The notes under the pieces: model-generated
The model's database searches: none
Told to the model about the DNA's origin: nothing
The model's input: only the letters and a program-made list of their open reading frames with translations
Position numbers and translations under genes: made by a program
In this document: positions 1-10,969 of the stretch, piece by piece
Layout of the letters: every line of letters starts with the position of its first letter
Position numbering within the stretch: the first letter of the stretch is position 1
Assembly (NCBI GenBank): GCA_017311315.1
Contig: CM029663.1
Span: forward strand, 38,886,622-38,950,621
Source of the DNA: Dendrocalamus latiflorus
Taxonomy: Eukaryota > Streptophyta > Magnoliopsida > Poales > Poaceae
Length of the DNA stretch: 64,000 nucleotides
Direction of reading: 5' to 3'

Positions 1-1680
1 CGAGCCCCGCCGCGCTCCTCAATCTTTCTCTCCCGGACGAGTCGCTGGATCATCTCCTTAGTTACGCGACTCCACCCCAGCACACGGGAACAGCGGCCCC
101 CCGAGTGCTCCATGGTGTCCCCACTGCTTGTTGACATGTGTTGGTCCTCCCAGCACCAGAGCATACTCCGCCGGAGGAGGCGACAACTCGCGTCGACTGG
201 ACGAGGTGCTACCACTGAGCCAGCGAGCGGGATCGTCGTGGCCAGCCATACTTCTCCCAGGTGGGGCACTAACGAGCAAGAGCAGGGGTGAATCGCGCTA
301 GCAGCAGAGGAACGAAGGTAGGGCTAAGCGACCAGCGGAGAAGAGCGTTCCAATGTCGGTGGTGACGCATTATAAAGCCCCCTCACCTCCACCATGAGCG
401 GAAGCGCAACCAGCGGGAGTCCAGCGGTTCGGCTACCCACGATCGGGAAGTGCAACCGCTGACAGCTGGGGGGGCGCACAGCGGTAGGTGTGCAAACAGC
501 GCACGATGCACCGATAGCATCCCGCCACATGTCCCGCCCTTCTGGGCAAGGGGCGAGAAGCCGTGGGCCTGCGACTGCTGATAGCCCACGACGCGCCAAT
601 CGTAGCCTGCTGCGTGTACACTCCCATCAAGACAGTTCGTACGGCGGCGGTAGCCTGCTCCTGACAATTCAGGGGCTGGCGCGATTCTCGCCACCATTAA
701 AATGCACTATCAGACCGCGGAGCTGCCTGGCCAAGCTGACATTGCACCAGGCGGAGCCCCCCGCCCTGCCCGACCGCCCGAGGTTAGGAGTGGGGGGCCT
801 CGCCCACCCCGCGCCCAGGAGAATCCGCGGCGCAAGATCTGTCTCCGCTTTCACTTCGACGCCCCCGACATCTTCAACCTCGCCAGCGCCTTCGACTCCG
901 CAACAAGCACACGCCTTTGCTGCGGCTTCGACTTCAACCTCGGTACCAAGTGGCCCCGTAGGTGAGGACGACCTCGGCGATCCGCCCAGCGTCGCACCCT
1001 CGCGGAGAGGCAAAGATTGTACCAACCAGTCAACCCACCGAGCAATTCTGAAGTTCACAGGCCGCGGGGACAGAGGGGGCCCAATGGCTCGGCAACATGG
1101 CTTCGGCCCGTGAAGCCCGTCACCATGAGAGGCTTCTGTTGTAGGCGTGGCCCCCACCTAAGCCCAGTGAGAGACCATGTGAGGGTCATCCCTTGTGTGT
1201 GATGAGTTATTGACAACGGTTTAGGAAAGTCGAGTTTGATTTGGTTGGTTTGGTCCTTGACGTTGCGTGGTGCAATTGGGCTCGGTCGGACTTGGTCAAA
1301 CCTGGTCAAAATAGTTAGGATGCATATTATGTCGACTTGTCAGGTTTGGGCTATTTCATTAATGCATTTATGCTTACATGTATCAAGCAGTGCTATTGAT
1401 GTGTTTCTTGTCTGTGTTGGCTGCAGGACGTCGAGGCGGAGTCGTGGCGAGACACGAGGTGACCGGACTAGACACGGGCGGTGTCGAGGTCAGAACGGTC
1501 GAGATGTGTCGAAGACGGCGGAGACTCGAGGTGGTTGCGAGGCTTGGACGACAAGGAGCGCGGAAGCTTCCCGGAAGGTGCAGGAGGGGCGTTTCGGCAA
1601 AAATGCAAAGATGCACAGGCGGGAGCGGTTCCGTTCGGGTCTGGCGGGCGTAACGGGTTGGAGACCCATTAACCGAAGGC

Positions 1681-1687
1681 TATATAA
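1681..1687 (+). promoter_or_regulatory. TATA box of solo LTR I1
   Basis: TATATAA lies about 510 bp into the LTR, in a block conserved with I2, whose box TATAAATA is at 4790-4797. This places the U3/R boundary just downstream and leaves a very long R-U5 part. Confidence 0.55.
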
Positions 1688-2559
1688 GGAGGAGGTGCCT
1701 CCTTGTGGCTGCATGCATTCCAAGTGTTGTGAGGGGTTGTTAGGGTTTGCTTTAGTCAAAATGGGCTTTAGAGAGTTGCTTTGGCTTTAGTCTTTAGTGG
1801 TTGGAAGTTCGTGAGAAGGCCAGAGTTGTGTCTCCTTCTATGTTCTCTATGTGAGCTCTCTGGGTCTGTGTTCATCCCTTCTCCAAGCATGTAGTGTGGG
1901 TGTGTTCTTGAGTTGGGAGAGGGAGAGGATGAGTTGAGAGTCTTTTAATCATTCCTCTTGTTCTAATGTCCATGCGTATTGGGACTCCTCTGTAGTCTTT
2001 TTGGTTTGGAATAAAAATCTGAAAGTTCTTCTCTCGTGCTCCTGTTTGCTCTTCATTGCCTTCTCTGTTGAATTTTTGACTTTCTTGTTTTCTTGTTGTT
2101 TGTTGCTGGGGAGTGCCAAAATGGGTTGCTCTAGGTTGGGATGAAGCCTCATGATCATTTGATCGATTTTCCCAAGAGCAAACTTCGTTTAATCTCAGAT
2201 TTGTGCTCTCAACCTCCTCTGTTCTTTCTTTTCTAGGGTTTCTTAAACAGAGGATGTTTGGCCCCCTTTGATTCCCTTCACGAGATGGCTTGAGATTTTT
2301 CCTTGCAAGTCCTGGGGCTATTCCTAATCTATTTGCATGTTCTCATAAGCAGGAGGAATCTGAAAATGGCTCTATTCTTCTCTCCATTTTCAGATTTTGG
2401 GAAAATCCTTGTTTTTTGATTTCTTTTGGTCTTGGTCTGAACTCTCTTTGTCCTAGGTTTGTTTTGCTATTTCACTTCAAGTCATGCCCAAAAATCCTGA
2501 AAAGAATAATCAATCTTGCTGCAATTTCAGTTTGTCGGGTGGCTGCAGTAAACTCTGTT

Positions 2560-3080
2560 TTCAGCTGATTTCAGGGGGTTGTAGACTGCAGTTTTCAGCT
2601 CTCATTTCTGATGTTTTCAGCTTTTGATCTCTGCAGTTTTCAGCACTTATTCACTGCAGTTTTCAGCGCTCATTTTTGTTGTTTTTCAGCATTAACCGTG
2701 TGCTGTTTTCAGACTAAACTACTCTCTTATTTGAGCACAAAAACCAGCAGCAGATTGCAGTAATTTTCAGTAAGTTTCAGCTCAGTTTTCAGCAGTTTCA
2801 GGCTGCAATTTTCAGCAAGTTTCAGCTCAGTTTTCAGCAATTTCAGGCTGCAATTTTCAGCAAGTTTCAGCTCAGTTTTCAGCAGTTTCAGCAATCAAAA
2901 ATCAGCAATTTGGATGCAGTTTTGCTGTCTACTGTTGTGCAGTTTTCAGCAGTCAAAAATTAGCAATTTGGGTGCAGTTTTGCTATTTACTGTCATGCAG
3001 TTTTCAGCCTAGTGCATTTAAGTTACTTGCTGCAGTTTTTAGCCTTTTCATCCTGTCAAGTTCAGATTTCAGCATGCAAA
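2560..3080 (+). repeat. Degenerate TTTTCAGC-rich tract in I1
   Basis: The heptamer TTTCAGC recurs dozens of times, commonly within TGCAGTTTTCAGC, spaced irregularly. The tract has no counterpart in I2, where a different motif cluster occupies the same interval. It is a simple-sequence expansion inside an LTR and is not coding. Confidence 0.7.
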
Positions 3081-3640
3081 TTTCAGCCAAATGCATTTGA
3101 ATTTCTTGGTGTAGTTCTTGTTTCTCGGCAGTGCAGGATATGTTCTATTCAAGTTGGCTGTTGGTCAAGTCCTGTGATTCCTTGCTTTCTTTGTTTTGAC
3201 CATGATCTGCAATGTCTATTTCTCTCAGTAAGCTAGCTTCAATTGATCCTTTTTTATTGTCGGTCCTTCTTGTGTTTGTCCAGTAGACCTCCAGTGAGCT
3301 TTTACTTCATCTTCATAGCTCCTTATAGCTATCGGAGATAAAAGTTGATCGTGGGTACTTGTGGGGGGACAAATTTTGAGAGCAACACTCACCCCCCCTC
3401 TGTTGCCGATTTCGATCCAACACCCAGCCGGCCTGCTAGAGGGTTGTAAGGCCCAAAATGGGATATGCGTAATGACGTAAATGCCCCTGAAAGGGATGCT
3501 TGAGTGTAAGGCTATAATTGTAAAAGCACTCCTCATGCGGATATATATACAACACAGGCCATAGGGGAAACCCTAAGCACTTGCTCACCCAACTCTCCTC
3601 TACCATACTCTCTCTCTCTGTTTGGTCTGTAGCCACAACA

Positions 3641-4256
3641 AGTACCATTCAGTTTCTCACTAAAATAAGCTACCGGTCTACCCTCTTGCATTAAAACACC
3701 GCCAGTACCCAATCCACTAGCATCACACTCAATTTCAAAATTTTTAGTGAAATCATGTAAAACAAGCAATAGTGCTTCAGTCAAGCGTCTCTTAAGTTCA
3801 GCAAAAGCATTTTCTTGCGCTACCCCCACACAAATTCAACACCCTTTTTAGTAAGTTCATTCAAAGGGCAGCGACGGTGCTAAAATCCTTCACGAAACGC
3901 TGGTAAAAACCAACGAGACCATGAAAGCTCCTAATCTGACTTACGTTCACAGGAGTTGGCCAATTTTTAATCGCTTCAATTTTAGACTCATCTACTTCAA
4001 CTCCCTGTGCAGAAACAACATAGCCCAAAAAGATGACACGATCTTTGCAAAAAGTGCACTTCTCTAAGTTACCAAATAACCTATTCTCACGCAAAACGTG
4101 TAGAACTTGTCTAAGATGGTCTATGTGTTCAAATTCAGTGCGACTGTAAATCAGAATATCATCAAAGTACACAACCACAAATTTACCAATAAAATGCCTT
4201 AAAACATGATTCATTAAGCGCATGAATGTACTAGGTGCATTAGTTAAACCAAAAGG
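3641..4256 (-). pseudogene. F reverse transcriptase C-terminal half and RNase H start
   Basis: The frame at 4223-3861 carries the RT palm motif VYFDDILIYS followed by the connection-type FLGYVVSAQG segment. The frame at 3829-3641 carries the RNase H start FEIECDASGLGTGG and the YFSEKLNG block, then ends abruptly where element C is inserted. A frame change separates the two pieces near 3840. The upstream half of RT lies at 5999-6747 beyond solo LTR I2. These enzymes would copy element RNA into DNA in virus-like particles. The pieces resemble B's RT closely enough to place F in the same clade. Confidence 0.85.
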
Positions 4257-5998
4257 TGAGAGACCATGTGGTTATGACCCCATGTTTGTGATGAGTAATT
4301 GACATCGGTTTAGGGAAGTCGAGTTTGGTTTGTGTGGTTCAGACCATGTCGTTGCGTGGTGCAATCGGTCTCGGTCGAACTTGGTCAAACCTGGTCAAAG
4401 TGATTAGAATGCATATTCTCTTGATTTGATAGGTTTGGGCTCTTTCATGCGTAAGTACGATTCATTGATGCTATTTATGCTTTCATGTATTGAGCGGTGC
4501 TATGTGATGTGTTTCTTGTCTGTGGATGGCTGCAGGACGTCAAGGAAGAGTCATGGCGAGGCACGGGGTGACCGGACTAGGCACAGGCGGTGTCGAGGTC
4601 AGAATGGTCGGATGTGTCGAAGACGGCGGAGACTCGAGGTGGTTGCGAGGCTTGGACGACAAGAGACGCGGAAGCTTCCCGGAAGGTGCAGGAGGGGTGT
4701 TTCGGTAAAAGCGCAAAGCTGCACAGGTGGAGGCGGTTTCGTTTGAGATTTAGCAGGCGTAACGGGTTGGAGACCCGTTAGCCAAAGGCTATAAATAGGA
4801 GTGAATTCCTGGTTGTATGCATGGCCTTGGGAGAGAGTTAGGGTTTTACTTTTGTCAAAATAGCCTTTGGAGAGGTTGTTTTGCTTTGGGGGCTTTAGTT
4901 GGTGAGAGTGGGTGAGAAGGGCAGAGTGTGTCTCCCCTCAGTTGCTTGCCTTCGTGTGTGTGTTCTTGAAGAACAGTGAGATGGGTTCTTGATCATTCAA
5001 GCAGGTATGGGGAAGTAGAGAGGATGTGAGTGATTCTCCTTGTAATCGTGGTATGGGGACGTAGCTCTTTGTATCTCCTACAATCTTGTATGGAAATGGT
5101 TTGAGTTTTGGTGATGGATTTCAGTCTCATCGATGCTTTTGCTCTCTCTCTGATGATTTCCCATTTTTGAGTTCTTAAGTTGTTTCTTGCTGAGAAAGGC
5201 CAAAATGGATTGCTTTGTGATGGAAATAGGTCCCAAGATCATTTTATCAGTTTTTCCCAAGAGCAAATCAATTTTAATCTCATACTCCTTCTCTTAGCCT
5301 CCCCTGTTCTTCATTTTCTAGGGTTTAGACACAGGGGATTCTTGGCCCTCTTGTTTCCCTTCATAAGTTTGCTTGAAAGTTTCCCTGCTAAGTCCTGAGG
5401 CTATTGCTGATCTTGTTGCAAAAGATTTTGAGCTAAGGATGGATGAGTCTTGAGAATTTTGGATTTTCCTTCTCTCTTCTCTTTTCAGTTTTCAGGGAGA
5501 ATCCTCAATTCTTGTTCCTTGGTTGAAATCTTTTGTTCTCTGGAGTCTCTTTGCTATTTGGAACAAGTTTATGAGCTTTTGGCCAGAGGAGATTAGGAGT
5601 ATTTCATCTTTCCTTGTTATTTCAGCAAGTTTCAGAAATTTCAGAGCATTTGTCTGCTGTCTGCCTGCCCTGGAACTCGTCGGGCGGTCAAACCGGTTAG
5701 TAGGTGGCGGTTAGACCAGGTTTAAACCGGCGGTCAGACCGGCCTTGATACCACGGTCTGACCGCCCGGTCCTCTGCGATTTGACCGCCCCCTGCAGTCT
5801 GAGTGCTCTTTTGATGGTTTCTCATGAGCTCCTTTTAATAGTCTTTTTCTCTTGAGTTTTCAGTAAGCTTTTAGAATATGATTTGCTTCTTTTCATAGCT
5901 CCTAGTAGCTATCGGAGAGAGTCCTTTGATGGTACTTTTGAGGGGTCGTTTTTAAGGTCGACATTCACCCCCCCTCTGTCACCAACTTCGATCCAACA
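4257..5998 (+). repeat. Solo LTR I2 (1742 bp) inside the RT of element F
   Basis: It starts TGAGAGACC and ends GATCCAACA like I1, and is bordered by AAAGG on both sides (4252-4256 and 5999-6003). A TATAAATA box lies at 4790-4797. No adjoining primer site or coding region is present. The interval 5679-5791 carries a cluster of CGGTCAGACCG-type palindromic motifs in place of the TTTTCAGC tract of I1. Confidence 0.8.
5679..5791 (+). repeat. Cluster of CGGTCNGACCG palindromic motifs in I2
   Basis: Five or six degenerate copies of a palindromic CGGTC-nGACCG motif occur in about 110 bp, in both orientations. The cluster is absent from I1. Its role is unknown; it could be a simple expansion or a protein-binding cluster. 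Confidence 0.55.
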
Positions 5999-6747
5999 AA
6001 AGGCATGACTAATCACTCGTACAACCCAAATTTTGTTTTAAAGGCTATTTTCCACTCATCCCCTTCATGCATTCTAATTTGATGGTAACCACTGCGCAAA
6101 TCTATCTTAGAGAAAATAACAGCACCACTCAATTCGTCTAGCATATCATCTAAGCAAGGTATAGGATGACGATATCGAATTGTGATATTATTAATCGCTC
6201 AACAATCTATGCACATACGCCATGAACCATCTTTCTTAGGAACTAAAATAACAGGAACAACACAAGGGGTTAAGCTTTCACGGACATATCCTTTGGAGAG
6301 AAGCTCTTGTACATGTTTCTGAATTTCCTTTGTCTCCTCAAGATTGGTGCGGTACGGTGGTTGGTTCGGCAGCGACGCTCCTGGAATCAAGTCGATCTTG
6401 TGTTCTATCCCGTGTATTGGTGGTAGCCCCGCTGGTACCTCCTTTGGAAAGACGTCGCTGAAATCCTGCAAAACAGAAACAACACCACTAGGAAGAGAAG
6501 TTATGTCGTTAGTCGAAAGCAATGCATCTTTGTACAGCAGCATGACTTGCACCAAATTAAGATCCTCGCTGAATTCTCTCATCTCTGATTTGGTGGCTAA
6601 CATCACTAAATTCTTCTTTCCCTCACGTTTCTTGTTACTACTCAGATGGTTCTCTCGTTCTTGTGCACTCTCAACGTGCATATCAATTTTCTGCATGGAG
6701 GAATTGACAATCTGTTGCGGTGTAAGCGGCTTCAAGATGACATCCAT
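5999..6747 (-). pseudogene. F reverse transcriptase N-terminal half
   Basis: The frame 6747-6199 holds the protease-RT linker and the chromovirus RT entry motifs: PAGLPPIHGIEHKIDLIPGA, then YRTNLEETKEIQ, RGYVRESL-type and VLVPKKDGSWRMCID. It hits a TGA where related elements have Arg (CGA), consistent with CpG decay. Homology continues through the next block (AINNITIRYRHPIP) to 5999, where I2 cuts it. The 3' half resumes at 4256. Confidence 0.88.
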
Positions 6748-7057
6748 ATTGTTCCATCGAAATGTGTAACAATTTGTACGCCCATGTCATATTGCCATGG
6801 CCGTCCCAAGAGCAAGTGACACACCATCATAGGCACAACATAGCAGTCCACAGTATCAGTGTACTTCCCAATAGAAAATGTCACACGCACCATATAGTTC
6901 ACCTTCACTTCCTCTTTGTCACTCAACCATTGCACATGATAAGGACGTGGATGTGGCAAATACTTCAAACCCAACTTATGACACATATCCTTGTTAGCCA
7001 GATTGTGACAACTCCTGCCATCAATGATCACCTTGCACACCTTACCCTTATCAAGCT
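6732..7057 (-). pseudogene. F aspartic protease
   Basis: The frame 7040-6732 contains the active-site region VIIDGRSCHNLANK followed by the HPYH-like block and LLLGRPWQYD, matching the retropepsin of B. The usual DGGS is DGRS here, so a conserved Gly next to the catalytic Asp is replaced. A frameshift near 7060 separates it from gag and another near 6750 from RT. Its role would be cleavage of the Gag-Pol polyprotein. Confidence 0.8.
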
Positions 7058-8600
7058 TTGCCCATGTCTGAAAAAAAATTGCACCGCTGTTCGAGCGATG
7101 GCAATGGCATTACACTAAGCACCTTGGGCGTGCAAACAATGGAATATTGCTCAGTGTTAGGAAACTCAGGATCGCACTCACATTGTTCTATGTCATCAGT
7201 GTGCAAGACTGCCTGTGCATTAGGCGACTCATCATCACTAGCTGAAAGATAACCGCTATCCTCTGTGATAAGCATAGTTTTGACATTTGGGCAGTACCTC
7301 TGAAAATGGCCAACGCCCTTGCACTTGTGGCAAATAATGTCACGTGAACGGCCTGTTGACCCCATAGACGAGGTCGCACTAGCAGCGGGCGCCATAGGTC
7401 GACGCACCGGTGATGGTGTACTCTCCAGCTTCTTACTTGTGGAATTGCGCATCGCCGAATTGCTTGTAGCCGAAGTGCTCTTGTTTGGTTGGCTGTTGTT
7501 ATATGGCTGTCCCGGACTGGCTGAAGAACGTGACCGGGCAGCGAACCGTGCGTCTTCAATCACTTGTCCCTCGGCTTCACGTGCTTGGTGCAGCAACTCA
7601 ATCATATCATTATAGGGATGGTGATTGACAATGCGTTTGACAGCATGATTCATACCTGCTAGAAATCTCGCCATGGTCTGTTCTTCATTCTCGTGGACAT
7701 CTGCATGTATCATGATAGTCTCCATTTCTTTATGATATTCATCAATTGATTTCATACCTTGTTGCAGCCCTGTCAACTTTTCAAATAGTGAGCGCTTGTA
7801 GTGGCGAGGTACAAAGCGTGCCCGCAAATGCTGCTTCATCTACTCCCAGGTGATAATCGGCAACTCATGGTGCTTCATGCGCTTACAGATGAACTGCTCC
7901 CACCATTGTGTGGCATAATCATCCAAGCCATTGGATGCAAGCAACAGCTTCTTCTCATTGGAATAGTTGTTCATCCGAAATAACTTATCAACTTTCAGCT
8001 CCCAAGTGAGGTATTGTTCCACATCTGTACCACCTGGAAATATAGGAAGATTAAATTTGGGCTTAGCGACAAGATCCTCGGCGTCGTCGTGGCGAGGACG
8101 CTGCACGTTGTTGCGATGGTGGCGCTGTCGGTCATCGTAGTTGTCGACGGGAAAATCGTCATCCCGGCGCTCGACCACATCAGCCCAGCTACGAGGTGCA
8201 TGATGCACACCTCCTCCGTGGGCACCCTGTGGTGCACCTCCACCCTGGCCATCGTTGCCTCGGCCAGGCCCATGTGCCTGAGGGCGTGCCGCGGCTGCCA
8301 TCCCGACGTTTGGCGGCACAGCCATGCGACACGCCTGTCGCTGACGTCGCTCCTCATCCAGACGAATAGCATGCTTCTCCTCGGTCTCATTGTGCAGAAC
8401 AACCGGAGGGCCGTGCACACTTGTTTCATCAGCTGGTGCACCCCCACGTAGATTGTGGTGTGCGAACATGGCACGTAGCTCCAGAAAGTTATTATTGATG
8501 GTCATACGCAATTGTGTGACCTCCTCCCAGAGGGTGTTTAGTCCAGTCTGAACTTCCCCGAGCTCATCGCGCACGCCATTGTGACCATCATGAAGTTGTT
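7051..8600 (-). pseudogene. F Gag (main part)
   Basis: The Gag core spans a region with FNLPIFPGG-type and WWEQF motifs, typical of the retrotransposon gag domain (PF03732). It is followed by the LRARFVPRHYKRSLFEKL block, a Ser/Thr/Pro-rich linker and a zinc knuckle CHKCKGVGHFQRYC (CX2CX4HX4C). A TAG at 7840-7842 breaks the frame between the two halves. The region is cut at 8600 by element A; the first 30 or so residues lie at 26263-26174 on the far side. Gag would form the particle and package RNA. Confidence 0.87.
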
Positions 8601-8847
8601 TGTTGTGGTTACAGACCAAACAGAGAGAGATCGTAGTGGAGAGTTGGGAGAGAGTGATAGTAATGGCCTGGGTCCCCCCATGGCCTGTATTCCATATATA
8701 TATACACATGGGGAGTGCTTTTACAATTATACCCTTACATCTGAGTATCCCCTTCAGGGGCACTTATGTCATTACACATGGTCTATTCTGGGCCTTATAA
8801 CCTTCTACCAAGCCTGCTGGGATTAGGTGGGGGCCACGCCTACAACA
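8601..8847 (-). repeat. 3' LTR of element A
   Basis: On the + strand it starts TGTTGTGGTTAC and ends GCCTACAACA. By hand it differs from the 5' LTR by four substitutions plus one GA and one TA microsatellite unit. It contains a TATATATATA stretch near 8695-8704. The adjoining internal sequence at 8848 (AGGAGCC complement) is the probable polypurine end. Confidence 0.9.
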
Positions 8848-9331
8848 GGAGCCTCTCATGGTGAAGGGCTTCACAGGGCCGAAGCCATGTTGCCGAGTCC
8901 TTTGGCCCCCTCTGTCCCTGCGGCCTGTGAACTTTTTCGAACTTAACCGGGGGCTGAGGCCATAGCCGAACCCGACGCCTGGATTGGTGGTTGAGGTAGA
9001 TGCGCGAGCGCTCCGTCCCGAGCTGGCACCTGATCGAAGCACGCGCGCGCGCTCGTCCCCTACCCTTCGAGCGGGTGGCAGCGGAGCTGACACCTGGTCG
9101 AAGTAGGCACGCGCGCGCTCCTTCCCCCTGCCGTGGCGGGATCGGGGTTGCCCGGGCCGAGTCGGAGGCGTTGCGCCGGCATAGGTAGGCGTAGCGGGCC
9201 CCTGAGTCGTCGCACATGCATCAAGTGATAGCGGACGCGCTGCAATGCTCCTTCTTCTGGCCGTCCACGTGGCGAAGTGTGCGTGGCGCGGTGCAGGCCT
9301 TGAGGCGTCGTGGCCATGTTAATGTGGCGAC

Positions 9332-9435
9332 GGACTTCCGGTGGTTAGACTTCCGCCAGTTGGACTTCCGCTGGTTGGCTCCCCCGCCGATTGGACTTCC
9401 GCCGATTGGACTTCTGCCGGTTGGCTCCCCCGGTG
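9332..9435 (+). repeat. Short GACTTCCGCCGATTG repeats upstream of a TATA box
   Basis: About six units of 15-17 bp built on ACTTCCGCCGGTTGG occur in tandem, two of them followed by CTCCCCC. They end six bases before GTATATATAC (9441-9450). The arrangement resembles a reiterated upstream element plus a TATA box directed toward the antisense gene, but no transcript evidence is available. Confidence 0.5.
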
Positions 9436-9679
9436 ATAGGGTATATATACGGCGCTGGTGCGACATTGTTCCTGCATCGTGTCCTTCGATAGAGGCTGCT
9501 CCCCTAAAATGGGCCCCTTCCGTGCATCGACATTCCCTAGCGACGCTGAGCGGCTTGGGGGATGTTGATGTACAGAAGGAGGTCCATTTTTTTTGGGAGC
9601 TTGGTTAGCGTCGGTTATCGGTAGCCAGCCGCGCTTCCTGCCCTCACGCTGTGTTTCTGCATATGACGGCGAGGTTTGC

Positions 9680-9790
9680 CCTGTTCTCCTAAACATACCT
9701 ACCTTCAGTCGGGGTTCCTGATGGAGCCCGTCCGCATTACTTTGAAAAAATGTTAATGCACTGAAGGTGGCCTGTTAAGGAGAACAAGCC
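9680..9790 (+). repeat. Imperfect hairpin 1 of element A
   Basis: The left arm 9680-9709 (CTGTTCTCCTAAACATACC...) pairs imperfectly with the right arm 9760-9790 around a loop of about 50 bases. The right arm is preceded by TGTTAATGCACTGAAGG, similar to sequence in hairpin 2 and in the hairpin of D. Confidence 0.5.
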
Positions 9791-9957
9791 AAACTTTGCA
9801 CGATATGACCTTTGCTTCTGCCATGTGTGGGAGGCGCCAACGGGCGAGTTCGTGCGTGCGGGTCCGCTCCTCGAAGCCAGGGTCCAGGCCGATGCCGTGG
9901 CTGCGGCCAAGTTGGTGTGGCAATCGAGGAGACGGCCTCCTATGCGCAAGGTTTCAC

Positions 9958-10067
9958 CTGTTCTCGTAGACAGATATGCTTGAGTTCATCTGCATCCGCT
10001 GATTGTGCCAACTAGCGCTATTATCAAGGAACGTTGATGTACTGAAGCTTATCTGTCTATGAGAACC
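9958..10067 (+). repeat. Imperfect hairpin 2 of element A
   Basis: Arm 9959-9982 (GTTCTCGTAGACAGATATGC) and arm 10043-10066 are complementary at about 20 of 22 positions, with a 60-base loop. A homologous hairpin lies at 54656-54767 in D in the corresponding place, so it is a conserved feature of the family. Confidence 0.6.
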
Positions 10068-10969
10068 CGTCAAAACCTGCCGCACATCCTCCCTTGCCTT
10101 CCCAAAATACAGAAGATCCAGGCGCCTGAATCCCTACCGGTTTAGGTCATGAGGTTGTCGTGCGGGCCTTGGCGCCGAAGTGGCCGCGCGCGCACGCTCC
10201 GTCTCCTTCCCTTCGAACGGGTGGCAGCGGAGCTGGTGCCTAGCCGAAGTAGACGTGCGATCCTTGAAGCCGAGGCCGGGACTGGAGCTTGTCGCGGCAG
10301 ACGCTCAGCGGTGATTCTGAGTTGCAACTTCGCGTCACGAACACCGCCACGCGTGCGGTGATTGCGATCTCATGATGCGGTAATGCGCTGTAAAGGTTCC
10401 TGGAATCGCGCCGACCCGTGGTTTGCCAGAGCTAGGTTGTCGTACCGTGCAACTCGCCTCGGCGCGTGTAGGGCACGCGGCGGCTTGTAACCGGTGCGCG
10501 GCGGGATGTGAGCGGTCGCGTGATTGCAGCTGCTCGCCCCTTCCTTAGGTAAGGGGGACACGGGGCGGGCGGGGAATGGCGCGGCGTCAAAGCTGTTGTG
10601 TTCCCGTGGCCCATTAATGCGCTTTTAATGGCGGCTGAAGTCGTGTTGACGCCTGGCCTTGCGTGCTCCAGCTATCTCGTGCGGGGTTTGCCACGCGGCG
10701 GGAGGCCATTGGAGCGTCGTGCTCTGACGGTCCTTCCCGCCGTGTTCTCGCCTTTCCGTCCTCGGTTATGGGGGATTGTGCGGGACGGACCTCTGTGCGA
10801 CTGCGGTTGCGTCCTGCACGCGGACCGTCGCGTCGTTTCAGGACTGGGGTGAGGTGGCTTGAAATAGCCCTCGTAACCGCGCCCCCGCAGTTCTACGCCC
10901 CCTTCTCGCTTGCATCGCCTTCTATATTCCCGTAGTATTCTCGCCGCTATACTCCTTTTGCGAGAGGTG

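Larger units (their letters stand above)
1168..3422 (+). repeat. Solo LTR I1 (2255 bp) inside the LTR of element C
   Basis: It begins TGAGAGACC, ends GATCCAACA, and is flanked by a perfect 5-bp duplication CCCAG (1163-1167 and 3423-3427). It shares long blocks with solo LTR I2 (for example 1410-1680 with 4510-4790, and the last 130 bp). No primer-binding site, polypurine tract or coding sequence adjoins it, so it is a solo LTR left by LTR-LTR recombination. The terminal C-rich block before CGATCCAACA recalls long LTRs of some grass elements, but I cannot assign the superfamily from an LTR alone. Confidence 0.8.
1..3640 (+). mobile_element. Element C: 3' end of a Tat-like non-autonomous Ty3/gypsy element, 5' part off the window
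   Basis: This is the terminal internal region and 3' LTR of a retrotransposon of the same family as A, D and E. Bases 420-715 align by eye with D around 53570-53830, including the shared CCATTAAA block, and 715-1136 align with D 55255-55570 up to the LTR. It has no tandem array between these blocks, unlike D. The LTR is split by solo LTR I1. The element ends at 3640 inside the RNase H region of element F; the first five flanking bases are AGTAC, and the matching target-site copy must lie left of the window. The internal part shows no convincing coding sequence. Several open frames in both directions look like composition artefacts. Confidence 0.75.
1137..3640 (+). repeat. 3' LTR of element C, split by solo LTR I1
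   Basis: The LTR starts TGTTGTAGGCG and ends AGCCACAACA. Its two pieces, 1137-1167 and 3428-3640, join to about 244 bp, which matches the 247-bp LTRs of element A. It contains a TATATATA stretch near 3540 and a CT-rich tract close to its 3' end, as in the A and D LTRs. It is preceded by a purine-rich CCATGAGAGGCTTC block that is the likely polypurine tract. Confidence 0.85.
8848..10969 (-). other. Non-coding 3' internal region of A: degenerate repeats and hairpins
   Basis: This 2.1-kb stretch between the 3' LTR and the antisense gene has no supported ORF. Bases 8990-9135 and 10165-10265 hold decayed units of the 67-bp repeat that is arrayed in D. Bases 9332-9435 hold short TTGGACTTCCGCC repeats before a TATATATA box. 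Two imperfect hairpins lie at 9680-9790 and 9958-10067. The block near 10380-10440 matches D near 53795. It may contain the promoter of the antisense gene. Confidence 0.6.

Noticed and set aside
490..1113. 207-codon open frame on the + strand
   Set aside because: Overlaps open frames on both strands in G+C-rich sequence, has no domain, and lies in the 3' non-coding region of element C.
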